From Mobiluncus curtisii subsp. curtisii ATCC 35241 (GTDB lineage Bacteria > Actinomycetota > Actinomycetes > Actinomycetales > Actinomycetaceae): a stretch of DNA of 64,000 nucleotides. The translations under genes and the position numbers were made by a program. The stretch covers positions 1,743,251 through 1,807,250 of the forward strand of contig NZ_GL385912.1 of NCBI RefSeq assembly GCF_000146285.1. Direction: 5' to 3'. A model generated the notes under the pieces. The model saw only the letters and a program-made list of their open reading frames with translations, was not told the DNA's origin and did not search any database. The stretch's first letter is position 1; the number at the start of each line of letters is the position of its first letter. This document shows, piece after piece, positions 10,301 to 18,536 of the stretch.

Positions 10301-10448
10301 GGTGCCCAACATCTTCCAACCCGCTCCTAGGTCATTGCGAACACAGTGCCGCCGGATTAATGAAAAACCGCAAGCCGCAAAGTATCCTCAGCTGATAAGT
10401 TCCTGTGCCCAAACGCGACTGTTGGAGCCGCGCAAAGCACCACTTTTG

Positions 10449-10454
10449 ATTATA
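10449..10454 (-). promoter_or_regulatory. Candidate -10 of the infB promoter
   Basis: A perfect TATAAT on the minus strand (10454-10449). No -35 with standard spacing is clear (TTCAGG at 19 bases). It lies downstream of the CWB2-gene terminator, as expected if infB-rbfA-truB is a separate unit. Confidence 0.45.
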
Positions 10455-10500
10455 CCCGACTTTTCTCTATGCACCTGAATCGAGCCCTCTCATCAGGCAA

Positions 10501-10545
10501 AACTTAGGGGGTGGAGCCGTCCGTGACAGCTCCACCCCCTAAGTT
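10501..10545 (-). terminator. Intrinsic terminator of the CWB2-transglycosylase gene
   Basis: A perfect 17-bp inverted repeat (10501-10517 with 10529-10545, loop of 11) starts 11 bases after the stop at 10556. On the minus strand the stem ends in AAGTTTTGCC, giving a short T-run. It should separate this gene from infB. Confidence 0.88.
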
Positions 10546-10555
10546 ATAGGCAAAA

Positions 10556-11815
10556 TCAATACCAGCCGCGGGCACAGAATTTCGCCCAAGCTCCAGCGGG
10601 ACTGCCGTAGCGTCCCTTAATGTAGCTCAAGCCCCAGCGGATTTGGGTAGCCGGGTTCGTAGCCCAGTCCGCACCGGCAGAAGCCATCTTGCGACCGGGG
10701 TTAGCCTGCGGGATACCGTAGGGACCGCCACGACGTCCGGCATTCGTACGCCATCCGGATTCCCGATTCCACAAGTTCACCAGGGGCTGCATCTGATCGG
10801 GTCCCCAGCCGTACTCGCCCAGCATGTCATAGGCGATACCCTGCGGAGTACCGGCTCCCCACGGATTTGCGGCCCGCGCGGCGGCTTCCCGTGCTGCCTG
10901 TTCTGCCGCTGCCTTTTCTGCGGCAGCCTTCGCAGCTGCCGCGGCTTCCTCGGCCGCCTGCTGTTCACAGGTCTTCGCCGCGAAATTGTCGGCAATAGCG
11001 CCCGTACCGCCGATGGCGGTGAGATGCTTACCCGCCAGAGCCCCCAGCACGGTTTGCGGAACGCAAGAGGTCTGAATCAACACGACCGAGGCATTATTCC
11101 GTTTCGCCAAGGGAGCCAAAGTCAGCGCATCGACCGGATTCTTGCCATTGACCAGCAGGTAGTTGTGCGAACCCATAACCTGCGCGACTGCCAGCGCGGT
11201 GGTGTACCGGTTATCTCCCGCAATCCGGGAAACCTTTTTCCCAGTCAGTTCTTCAATCTGGTTTTTAGTTTGTTCATTCACGACCCCGGTCCCCCCGATA
11301 ATCGTGATATTCTCCGGATTCAACTCGGAGAGAGCTTTTGCAGCGTATTCACCCAGCTGATTCGGCTCGGACAGCAAGAGGTTTGCCTCCAGATTCGCCG
11401 CATAGGATGTAGCTGCCAAAATATCTACATCTGAGCGACCGTTGGCGATGACCAAGGGGGCATCCGCGTCGCCTGCCACAGCCACATTTGCGGCGGACTC
11501 GTAACGGTTGACGCCTCCCAGAGAGGGCGCCTTCGGACTCATCACCGCAGATTTGTCATCATTAGCAGCCTGCAGGGAAGCAATGAGCCCGTCAGGAGAC
11601 TTATCACTGACTAACACGGAGTCCAACGAAGTTGCCGCGGACACAGCTTGAGAAGTCTCGTAGCGATCAACACCCGCCAAGCGAACCTTGGCACTGACAG
11701 TTTGATTTGTAATGGTTGCGGAGCCCCCATCTTCCGCATTGGCAATCGGAGCAACGCCCGCTACACCGATTCCAGCAATTGCAAATGAACTTGCCATCAG
11801 TTTAGAAATACGCAT
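10556..11815 (-). CDS. Secreted triple-CWB2 protein with C-terminal transglycosylase-like (SLT/APF-type) domain
   Basis: The 419-residue protein has a signal peptide (cleavage probably after ANA, residue 27) and three CWB2 repeats starting near VRLAGVDRYETS (44), LGGVNRYES (98) and RIAGDNRYTT (197). An Ala/Glu/Lys-rich helical linker (about 285-316) leads to a C-terminal lysozyme-like domain of the kind seen in aggregation-promoting factors and some Rpf-like proteins: LVNLWNRESGWRTNA with probable catalytic Glu352, GPYGIPQANPGRKMAS, and the terminal WGLSYIKGRYGSP. Expected role is cleavage or remodelling of peptidoglycan while held on the wall. It sits alone between nusA and infB with its own promoter and terminator. 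No strong ribosome binding site is visible. Confidence 0.88.
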   Translation of the reverse strand: MRISKLMASSFAIAGIGVAGVAPIANAEDGGSATITNQTVSAKVRLAGVDRYETSQAVSAATSLDSVLVSDKSPDGLIASLQAANDDKSAVMSPKAPSLGGVNRYESAANVAVAGDADAPLVIANGRSDVDILAATSYAANLEANLLLSEPNQLGEYAAKALSELNPENITIIGGTGVVNEQTKNQIEELTGKKVSRIAGDNRYTTALAVAQVMGSHNYLLVNGKNPVDALTLAPLAKRNNASVVLIQTSCVPQTVLGALAGKHLTAIGGTGAIADNFAAKTCEQQAAEEAAAAAKAAAEKAAAEQAAREAAARAANPWGAGTPQGIAYDMLGEYGWGPDQMQPLVNLWNRESGWRTNAGRRGGPYGIPQANPGRKMASAGADWATNPATQIRWGLSYIKGRYGSPAGAWAKFCARGWY

Positions 11816-11903
11816 AACTCAAATATTCGACCGGCTCATTTGACCCAGCCAAATGCCCTCCTCATTATTTCAAACGATTCGCGACCCTATGCCGCGACCC
11901 TCG

Positions 11904-11933
11904 ATTATAACGTTTTGGTAACAACCATGTCCA
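11904..11933 (-). promoter_or_regulatory. Promoter of the CWB2-transglycosylase gene
   Basis: On the minus strand TGGACA (11933-11928) is separated by 18 bases from a perfect TATAAT (11909-11904). This is the best sigma-A/SigA-type promoter in the window. The leader before the ATG at 11815 would be about 80 bases. Confidence 0.75.
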
Positions 11934-12042
11934 TTTGGTCACTTTTGAGAGCTACGACCTGCGGATATACCTTCACCAGGGCGGTCCCAGACGTTACCGT
12001 GCCACCCCGGAAACGCGTAGTCACCCCTTGTGCAAAAAACAC

Positions 12043-12075
12043 GCAGCCCCCCGAGGGAGCACCTCGGAGGGCTGC
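12043..12075 (-). terminator. Intrinsic terminator downstream of nusA
   Basis: A 14-bp stem with one mismatch (12043-12056 with 12062-12075, loop of five) begins 27 bases after the nusA stop. On the minus strand it runs into GTGTTTTTTGCA, a six-T run. It ends the rimP-nusA unit before the CWB2-transglycosylase gene. Confidence 0.92.
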
Positions 12076-12101
12076 ACGCACGCCTCGTAAAAGCTGCCAA
12101 T

Positions 12102-13088
12102 CTAGGCTGGAGTGCCGCCATTTTCCGTGTCGGAATGAATATCAATACCCCAACCGGTCAGGCGCGAAGCCAAGCGGGCATTTTGACCTTCCTTGCCAAT
12201 AGCCAGGGACTGCTGGAAGTCCGGGACCACCACGCGTGCCAAACGCTTCGCCTCATCAATGACCCGCACCGAAATAACTTTGGCAGGACTCAAAGCATTT
12301 GCCACGTAAACCGTAGGGTCTTCCGCCCAATCCACGATGTCAATCTTTTCTCCGTTCAGCTCGTTCATGACTGCCCGGACCCGGGAACCATTCGGACCGA
12401 TGCAGGCTCCCTTGGCATTGATACCTTTTTCAGTCGGACGCACAGCTATCTTGGTACGATGTCCCGGTTCGCGAGCCACGGATTCGATGACGACTTCTTC
12501 CCGGTCGATTTCGGGAACTTCGCGTTTAAACAAGCCCTGCACCAAACCGGGATGGGTCCGAGACAGTTCAATGTGCGGACCTTTAAAACCACGCGATGCC
12601 GCCAGAACATAAACGCTCAGACGCACTCCGTGCTGGTACTTCTCGCCAGGGACCTGTTCTGCCGGCGGAATAATGCCTTCCACATCTCCCAGATTCACAG
12701 TCACCAGCTTCGGATCGCGCCCGGCAGTCACCACCCCGGAAACGACTTGACCGACACGATCTTTAAAATCGCCCAGAACAGCTTTGTCTTCTTCCTCTTG
12801 GAAACGTTGAATAATTACAGATTTCACCGTAGCCGCGGCGGTGCGCCCAAAATCTTTAGGAGTTATCTCGGATTCGCCCAGCTCAGTGCCGTCCTCGTCC
12901 AGCTCCTTTACCAAAACCCGCACCTCGCCGGTCTTGCGATCAACCTCAACCCGTGAATGTTCCTTTTCAGCACCCGGCTGGTTGCGGTATGCCTTCAAAA
13001 GCGCTTGCTCGACCGTGTTGATAAGCGAGTTCATATCCATGCCCTTTTCGGCTTCCACCAGGCGCAATGCAGACATGTCAATTTGCAT
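12102..13088 (-). CDS. nusA: Transcription termination/antitermination factor NusA
   Basis: RNA polymerase-binding protein that modulates pausing, termination and antitermination. The 328-residue protein shows the N-terminal polymerase-binding domain (to about 125), an S1 domain (GQVVSGVVTAGRDPKLVTVN through QVPGEKYQHG), and two KH domains: GACIGPNGSRVRAVMNELNGEKIDIV near 225 in pieces such as GPNGSRVRAVMNEL, and SLAIGKEGQNARLASRLTGW near 295. The length is usual for actinobacteria, without the C-terminal acidic repeats of Escherichia coli. ATG start with GGAGGA four bases upstream. It follows rimP by 23 bp, and a strong terminator closes the unit. Confidence 0.96.
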   Translation of the reverse strand: MQIDMSALRLVEAEKGMDMNSLINTVEQALLKAYRNQPGAEKEHSRVEVDRKTGEVRVLVKELDEDGTELGESEITPKDFGRTAAATVKSVIIQRFQEEEDKAVLGDFKDRVGQVVSGVVTAGRDPKLVTVNLGDVEGIIPPAEQVPGEKYQHGVRLSVYVLAASRGFKGPHIELSRTHPGLVQGLFKREVPEIDREEVVIESVAREPGHRTKIAVRPTEKGINAKGACIGPNGSRVRAVMNELNGEKIDIVDWAEDPTVYVANALSPAKVISVRVIDEAKRLARVVVPDFQQSLAIGKEGQNARLASRLTGWGIDIHSDTENGGTPA

Positions 13089-13111
13089 GATTCCTCCGTA
13101 TTGATTTGTCG

Positions 13112-13639
13112 CTATTTATTTTTTCGCCCGTTGCTCTGGGACCCCCGAGGCTTCCCAAACAAAATAACGGTACGTACCGATTCTATGTCCTCGAAGGGAT
13201 AAACCGTAACGTCTCCGTCATCATTTACGCTCAACCCGGTTTCCGTGACTTCAGTCAAGATTCCGGCACGAACCTGCCCGCCAGTGCGCACTTCTACGTC
13301 TTTGCCCAAGGCGCGACGTGCCAACCGCAGGTTCGTCAGCTCGTGTTCGGCACCAAGCGTGGAAATCTCAAGTGTATAGGCTCCCGATAACGGATCGGCG
13401 GCGTCTAAGGCAGCGCCGATAGCGCGGCTGGCGTCCTCTAGTTGCGCGCTGCCCAGATTGTCTACACCATCAGGTAAATCTAAATTAATCGCCACAACCC
13501 GCTGGTGTTTCGGACCGGTCACGGCAATTTTTTCCAGATACAGACCGGCTGCCTCCACGACCGGGTTCACGACCTGGATAATTGCCTCCACACTCGGATC
13601 CGTTGAGGTATGCGGTTGGGCCTCTGTTGTTATCTGCAA
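13112..13639 (-). CDS. rimP: Ribosome maturation factor RimP
   Basis: Binds the 30S subunit during assembly. The 175-residue product contains VNPVVEAAGLYLEKIAV, the acidic DPLSGAYTLEISTLG (the family's YxLEVSSPG-like motif in divergent form) and the C-terminal Sm-like domain with GILTEV and PFEDIESVRTV. The frame stays open up to 13966, but that part overlaps the oppositely oriented lipoprotein gene. I place the start at the TTG at 13639, with GGGGAG four bases upstream and the family's N-terminus right after it. It heads the rimP-nusA unit and diverges from the lipoprotein gene with 73 bp between. Confidence 0.9.
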   Translation of the reverse strand: MQITTEAQPHTSTDPSVEAIIQVVNPVVEAAGLYLEKIAVTGPKHQRVVAINLDLPDGVDNLGSAQLEDASRAIGAALDAADPLSGAYTLEISTLGAEHELTNLRLARRALGKDVEVRTGGQVRAGILTEVTETGLSVNDDGDVTVYPFEDIESVRTVILFGKPRGSQSNGRKNK

Positions 13640-13712
13640 TAGTCTCCCCTTTTTCGTTTTCTCAGAGTTGTCTGAGCGCGTGAATGGAACGGGGGTATGA
13701 AACAATGGGTCT

Positions 13713-14738
13713 ATGTTTTTTCGCCCGTCCCATTTCCTGAGACTAAGTCTATGGCTTATGGCGGGTCTCGCGCTGACCGGGTGTGGACTGCGCCTGGACA
13801 CGCCCCCCGATGCCCTGCCGAAACTGGATGCCGGGCAAGCAGGAATTTCCGCTGTTTCTCGGGCAGAAGCCGCTATCAATGCCGGCAGTGAAAAGATGGC
13901 TGACGATGCCTCGCTAGCCCCTGGGCTACGCGCTGCCATAGGGACGGTACGCGACCTTTCCGCCACCCGTTTAGCCGCAATGGGCGGGGTCTGGCAGCCG
14001 TGGCCTCAGGGTATGCCGGAGGGGGCGGACCCCGGTCCGCAGCCTTCCCCCGCTCCGGGCAACGTGGAGGATCTGTTACAACTCCTGGTGGATGCCGCGG
14101 CGACTTCCTGTCAAGCAGGAGCGCGGGCACCCCAGGCTAAGGACGCGCAACTGCTCACGGCACTGTGTGCCGCGCAACAGCTGGATGCATCCCACCTAGC
14201 AGGAGCCTCGGGAAGTCCACTCCCCGAGTCAAAAGTGCCGGTCTACGCACCGGCAGGAACGAACCCGGAAGGCTCCCCCGAACCGATAGCCGACCGGAAA
14301 AATCTGCAAGACCTTACCGCAGCGCAAACCGCCCTGGATTTTGCGCGATTCCGGATGGAAGTGGCAGCAGCGCACCTCAACGGTGATAACCGGAAGTGGG
14401 CTTTGCAAAGGGCGAGTTCCCTGGCTTGGGACGTACAGTCGCTGGTAGACGGGGGGGTTGAGGATGTGCGAGCCTCTCAATATGCCCTGGATTTTCCACA
14501 AATTAAGTCCGCTGCAGACGCAATTCACCTCATCAATCAGGCTGATGCTGACGCATTCGCCGCACACCTCCAGATAGTCGCGATGATTTCGTCTCCCGAT
14601 GCCGCATCGAAGCAAGCGCCAGACCAGACCCTGTCAGCATTGCGCCAACCCTGGATAAGGGCTGTAAAAGATGACGTCACTTCACAAAACCGTTTCGGCA
14701 TACCGCCTTCCCAGATTTTCGCGCAACTGTGGCCCTAA
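13713..14738 (+). CDS. Lipoprotein of unknown function (possibly DUF4439/ferritin-like)
   Basis: The 341-residue protein has a lipoprotein signal (WLMAGLALTGCG, lipobox Cys near residue 24), so it should be tethered outside the membrane. The rest is Ala-rich and mostly helical in appearance; the segment from about 200 to 330 (TAAQTALDFARFRMEVAAAHL and later helices) is compatible with a helical-bundle DUF4439-like domain, but I see no clear metal-ligand pattern. A DUF4439-type protein next to rimP is a recurrent actinobacterial arrangement, which supports the guess. AACAAT lies six bases before the ATG and no Shine-Dalgarno is present, so it may be leaderless. Function not known. Confidence 0.7.
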   Translation: MFFRPSHFLRLSLWLMAGLALTGCGLRLDTPPDALPKLDAGQAGISAVSRAEAAINAGSEKMADDASLAPGLRAAIGTVRDLSATRLAAMGGVWQPWPQGMPEGADPGPQPSPAPGNVEDLLQLLVDAAATSCQAGARAPQAKDAQLLTALCAAQQLDASHLAGASGSPLPESKVPVYAPAGTNPEGSPEPIADRKNLQDLTAAQTALDFARFRMEVAAAHLNGDNRKWALQRASSLAWDVQSLVDGGVEDVRASQYALDFPQIKSAADAIHLINQADADAFAAHLQIVAMISSPDAASKQAPDQTLSALRQPWIRAVKDDVTSQNRFGIPPSQIFAQLWP

Positions 14739-14818
14739 CCGAATCAGACACAAGTTCTGGTAGGTTTGCCCAGTCTAACGCCGCGGTCACCAGGAAAACT
14801 GGACCACTAGAGACTTTT

Positions 14819-14874
14819 TCACCGGCTCAGGGATGGCTCGGGGTTTTTTCAGGGTAAACCCCTATAGCCGGTGA
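14819..14874 (+). promoter_or_regulatory. Nested hairpin in the leader of the ABC exporter genes
   Basis: A 9-bp inverted repeat TCACCGGCT / AGCCGGTGA (14819-14827, 14866-14874) encloses a second 7-bp one, GGGGTTT / AAACCCC (14840-14846, 14856-14862). It ends 54 bases before the ATG at 14929. It could be an attenuator or other RNA structure, or simply the terminator of the preceding lipoprotein gene. No known riboswitch class is recognised. Confidence 0.45.
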
Positions 14875-14928
14875 GTTTCGGGCTGGTTACGCTGGATTAC
14901 ACGTAAGAAATCTAGCGAAAGGTTAGCC

Positions 14929-15774
14929 ATGTCTGCCCCAAATAGCTCCGTTTCCTCAGACGAAACACCGTTTACCCCCGTAACGCCCCCAACCCCGCCA
15001 AACGCAACTGCCCCCGGAACTTCCCCTTCCTCCCTTGTGACCAGTGCAGAGACGGACCTGCCGACCGCCCCCGTCGCCGAGCTGCGTGAAGTCACCAAGG
15101 TTTACGGCGAAAAAGGCACGCGCGTGGAGGCTCTGCGCGGAGTTAACGTCGACATTAACGCCCGCGAATTCACGGTTATCATGGGTCCCTCCGGTTCCGG
15201 CAAATCCACGCTGCTGCACGTCCTAGCCGGTTTGGACGCGGTCACTTCCGGTTCCATCACGGTCAACCGCATAGATATCACCAAGCTGAAAGACAAGCCC
15301 CTGACCCTGTGGCGCCGCGACAACGTGGGGTTCGTGTTCCAGTCGTTTAACCTGGTTCCCACTTTGAACGCGCAAGCCAATATCGAACTGCCGCTGCGCC
15401 TGGCGAATAAGCCGATAGACCGGCACTGGTTCGACCAAATCGTCACCGGGCTGGACCTCGCCACCCGGCTAAACCACAAGCCTTACGAACTGTCCGGTGG
15501 CCAAATGCAGCGCGTCGCGGTCGCTCGGGCTCTGCTGTCCCGCCCCGCCCTGTTGGTGGCTGACGAGCCGACTGGAAACCTGGACACGGCGTCTTCTGCC
15601 GAGGTCCTGAATCTGCTGCGCGCGGCAGTTGATAACTTCGGGCAAACCGTGGTGATGGTGACCCACGATCAGCACGCCGCCGCGACCGGAGATCGGGTCT
15701 TAATCGTCCGCGACGGGATGATTGTGCAAGATTTGCACCACCCCGAACCCGCAGATATCGCAAAGGTGGCGTGA
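14929..15774 (+). CDS. ABC transporter ATP-binding protein (MacB/LolD type)
   Basis: ATPase subunit of an exporter or of a mechanotransmission complex. After an unusual Pro/Thr/Ser-rich N-terminal extension of about 48 residues the 281-residue protein has all nucleotide-binding motifs: Walker A GPSGSGKST (86-94), Q-loop in VGFVFQSFNLVPTL, signature LSGGQMQRVAVARALL, Walker B LLVADEPTGNLD and the switch His in MVTHDQHAA. The sequence pattern, especially SFNLVPTLNAQANIELPLRL, is that of the MacB/LolD/FtsE group. SD AAAGG lies before the ATG. The permease starts 3 bp after the stop, so the two form an operon. Confidence 0.93.
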   Translation: MSAPNSSVSSDETPFTPVTPPTPPNATAPGTSPSSLVTSAETDLPTAPVAELREVTKVYGEKGTRVEALRGVNVDINAREFTVIMGPSGSGKSTLLHVLAGLDAVTSGSITVNRIDITKLKDKPLTLWRRDNVGFVFQSFNLVPTLNAQANIELPLRLANKPIDRHWFDQIVTGLDLATRLNHKPYELSGGQMQRVAVARALLSRPALLVADEPTGNLDTASSAEVLNLLRAAVDNFGQTVVMVTHDQHAAATGDRVLIVRDGMIVQDLHHPEPADIAKVA

Positions 15775-15777
15775 GCG

Positions 15778-18492
15778 ATGAAAGGAATTCTGCGCGCAGA
15801 TTTGCGCAAAAATCTGAAAAGCTACACCGCCACCGCCTTGGCGATTGCCCTCGCGGTAGCGTTCCTGTTGACCTGCCTGGGATTGGCAGAGGGGCTCAAG
15901 CTGACTTTAGCCCGTAATCTTACCGCGGAAGCCGCCGGCGCTGACCTGATTGTTACGGCGCCGCACGGGGTTCCCTACGACGGTGAGGGACCCGAACCTG
16001 ACTACCTGCAAAAGATTGCGGATCAAACCCATAAGGTCCACCCGGAGTGGAAAATCCTGACTCGGTCCGCCATGAGCGTGGATTTGTCCAAAAATCGTAA
16101 AACGGTGACTGCTGCGCTATTAGGGCTGGCTGATCCGGTGTTCGACCCCAGCTCGGTCGTGGAAGGAAAGCGTCCCGGCTCTGAATCAGAAATCGGTATC
16201 GAACAGTCCAACGCCAAGACCCTCGGGGTTAAAGTCGGGGACACCCTCAACGTGGGAATCTACGATTCTGCCACCGATGACACCAAGACGGTGCCACTGA
16301 AGGTCAGCGGTATCTACAAAGCGCGCCCCGGCGCGTTCCCCACCAGCTACGTTACCGATTCCCTGGTGAAAACCTGGGCTGGGGACGATTATTTAGCTGA
16401 TATCTTGCTGATTTCGGGAGTTAGCGCCACACACCTGGACGCGGCCCGCGCCGAACTGCAAAAGTTGTCCTCCGACCTTACCGACGGAGATTACAATGAA
16501 GTGTTCACCGCGGATCAATACCTGAATCGTGCCGTGGATAACCTGATGGGCGGACAGGACATTCTGTTGGTCTTAGCTCTGATTTTCCCGGTTATCGCAG
16601 GCATTACCGCGATTATTGTGGTGTCGGTGACCTACAACGTGCTGTTTGCCCGCCGGCGACGCCAACTGGCTTTGCTACGGGCGGTCGGCGCCACCTCCAG
16701 TCAGCTCCGATCCCTGGTGGCGCGCGAGACCTTACTGGTTGGTGCCGTTTCGGCGATTCTTGGAGTCTTGGCAGGCGTGATTTTTTCAGCCATAGCGTGC
16801 CGGATTGCCAACCTCGCCGACACTTGGGGTCACGCTTTCACCGTTTTGAACTGGCAAAGCCTGCTGGCGGGATTCCTCTGTGGTACCGTGATTTCTTTCC
16901 TGGCGGGGTTTGCCCCGTCTCGCCGAGTCGCCCAAGTCACCCCGATTGAGGCTCTGGCGACGGAGGACAAGCTCAGCCGGCGGCGCAAGCACCGGACGGT
17001 TCGCGCCATTTTTGGTTCCATTCTGTTCTTTGGCGGCACCGCCACCATGGTCTACGCCACCCTAAAGAACCATCAGTTGATGATGAACATCTCGGAGCGG
17101 TGGAGCATGGATGCCTACACCTCCAACTACTTCTTGACAGCGATGTTTGCCGGAATGATCTCCTTCCTGGGGCTAATCCTGCTGACTTCCATCGTCTTGC
17201 CCTACGTGACTTCCACTTTGGGCATGTTTAGTTCCCCCGCGGCGGTGACGTGGCGTTTAGCAGCGGAAAATACGGGGCGTAACCCGCGGCGTACCGGAGC
17301 TACCGGCGCAGCCTTGACCCTCGGTATTACCCTGCTGGTGTTGCTGCTGGTCGGGGCAGCCTCGGTAGACGCTACCGGCAAAAAAGTCATTGACGAACAC
17401 ACACCGATAGACCTGCAACTCGTTTCGGAGGGCGAACCGCTGAGCCAAACCACCATTGCCAATGTGAAAGCCACTTCCGGTTTACAACATACCATCGCCG
17501 TAAATGGGCTGTTGGGAAGCGCTGTCCCCTGGGGAGAATACGAAAAAACTCAGAAATTATTATCTCAGCCGGAAAAGCTGACCCATGACGAAAACGGCGG
17601 CTGTATCGTTGCCGCAACGAACGAGCCTTGTGACCCCGACGCGGACACTCTGGAACTGCTGTTGGAATCTAAAGATTTCTCGACAGTTTCGCACAGCCGG
17701 ATTCCCGTGGTTACTCCCGGTCATGTGGGAATCCCACAGCTGAATGAGGAAGAAGTGGGCACGCCTTATGCCGTCCGGAGCGGGGATAAGGTGCTGAAAC
17801 TCACGGCTGAGAAAACTTCTCTGGATTTTGTGTCCCTGAACCCTCAGGATTTGGCTGGTCTGGTCAGCTCTACCCAGGTGGTCCGTCCGGCACAAACCGA
17901 CTCCGACCAGGAACTCAAGCGTAATGCCACGGTGCTGGCACCCCGAGTTTTGCTGATGCGGATTTCCTCGGATTGCAGCTTTTCTGACATTGAGCAGCTC
18001 GCTTCGGATATTCCGGCTGCCTCTGAGCAGGATGCCCACATCACCGGTTCCGCGCCCGATCGAGCCATGTTTACCCAGATTGCACAAGGGTTGATGTGGG
18101 GCGCTTTCGCGATGCTGGGAGTATCAGTGCTGGTTGCGCTGGTTGGGGTGGCGAATACGTTGGCGCTGTCGGTGATGGAACGCCGGCGGGAAAATGGAAT
18201 GCTGCGCGCCTTGGGCATGACGAAGGGGCGTTTGCAAGGAATGCTCGCCTTCGAAGCCCTGCTGACGGCGCTCGGGGCGCTGATTGTAGGCGTATTAGCC
18301 GGTTTAGGTTACGCTATAGCCGGCATCAATGCCCTGCCTGTGACGGAACTAGCGTCCGCACAAATCATTGTGGTACCCCCGTTAGCAATCGTGGCCGCAG
18401 CACTCACCATCGTGGTGGCGCTCTTGGCATCCATTGGTCCGGCGCGGGCCGCAGCGCGGGTCACCCCGGTGGAGGCACTGGCTCATGACTAA
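15778..18492 (+). CDS. ABC transporter permease with two FtsX/MacB-type domains
   Basis: A 904-residue membrane protein partnered with the preceding ATPase. The N-terminal transmembrane helix (TALAIALAVAFLLTCLGLA) is followed by a large extracytoplasmic MacB-like domain (about 40-255), three helices of the first FtsX domain (255-400), a linker, a second extracytoplasmic domain (about 540-745) and a second FtsX domain with three helices ending in ARAAARVTPVEALAHD. The RRRRQLALLRAVGATSSQLR and ERRRENGMLRALGMTKGRLQ segments are the paired coupling motifs of the family. Such pairs export lipoproteins, peptides or drugs, or control cell-wall enzymes; the substrate cannot be told. No two-component system lies nearby. 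Confidence 0.92.
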   Translation: MKGILRADLRKNLKSYTATALAIALAVAFLLTCLGLAEGLKLTLARNLTAEAAGADLIVTAPHGVPYDGEGPEPDYLQKIADQTHKVHPEWKILTRSAMSVDLSKNRKTVTAALLGLADPVFDPSSVVEGKRPGSESEIGIEQSNAKTLGVKVGDTLNVGIYDSATDDTKTVPLKVSGIYKARPGAFPTSYVTDSLVKTWAGDDYLADILLISGVSATHLDAARAELQKLSSDLTDGDYNEVFTADQYLNRAVDNLMGGQDILLVLALIFPVIAGITAIIVVSVTYNVLFARRRRQLALLRAVGATSSQLRSLVARETLLVGAVSAILGVLAGVIFSAIACRIANLADTWGHAFTVLNWQSLLAGFLCGTVISFLAGFAPSRRVAQVTPIEALATEDKLSRRRKHRTVRAIFGSILFFGGTATMVYATLKNHQLMMNISERWSMDAYTSNYFLTAMFAGMISFLGLILLTSIVLPYVTSTLGMFSSPAAVTWRLAAENTGRNPRRTGATGAALTLGITLLVLLLVGAASVDATGKKVIDEHTPIDLQLVSEGEPLSQTTIANVKATSGLQHTIAVNGLLGSAVPWGEYEKTQKLLSQPEKLTHDENGGCIVAATNEPCDPDADTLELLLESKDFSTVSHSRIPVVTPGHVGIPQLNEEEVGTPYAVRSGDKVLKLTAEKTSLDFVSLNPQDLAGLVSSTQVVRPAQTDSDQELKRNATVLAPRVLLMRISSDCSFSDIEQLASDIPAASEQDAHITGSAPDRAMFTQIAQGLMWGAFAMLGVSVLVALVGVANTLALSVMERRRENGMLRALGMTKGRLQGMLAFEALLTALGALIVGVLAGLGYAIAGINALPVTELASAQIIVVPPLAIVAAALTIVVALLASIGPARAAARVTPVEALAHD

Positions 18493-18496
18493 AGGT

Positions 18497-18536
18497 GGGG
18501 CGGCTAGCCGAAGCTGGACTTCAGCGAAGCCGCCCC
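18497..18536. terminator. Possible bidirectional terminator between ABC permease and tad cluster
   Basis: GGGGCGGCT (18497-18505) pairs with AGCCGCCCC (18528-18536), with a smaller GAAG/CTTC hairpin inside. It overlaps the last codons of the minus-strand pseudopilin gene and follows the plus-strand permease stop by 5 bp. No T-run follows on either strand. Confidence 0.45.

Larger units (their letters stand above)
10223..10555 (-). other. Intergenic region and probable long infB leader
   Basis: No coding frame is convincing here. On the minus strand it holds a candidate infB promoter (TATAAT at 10454-10449), which would give a leader of roughly 220 bases before infB, an 11-bp tandem duplication (10279-10300), and the terminator of the upstream CWB2-transglycosylase gene (10501-10545). 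The small gene ylxR, usually found between nusA and infB, is not present here. Confidence 0.5.

Noticed and set aside
13640-13966. N-terminal extension of the rimP frame
   Set aside because: It overlaps the well-supported lipoprotein gene on the other strand, and the TTG at 13639 has a good ribosome binding site and the family's N-terminus.
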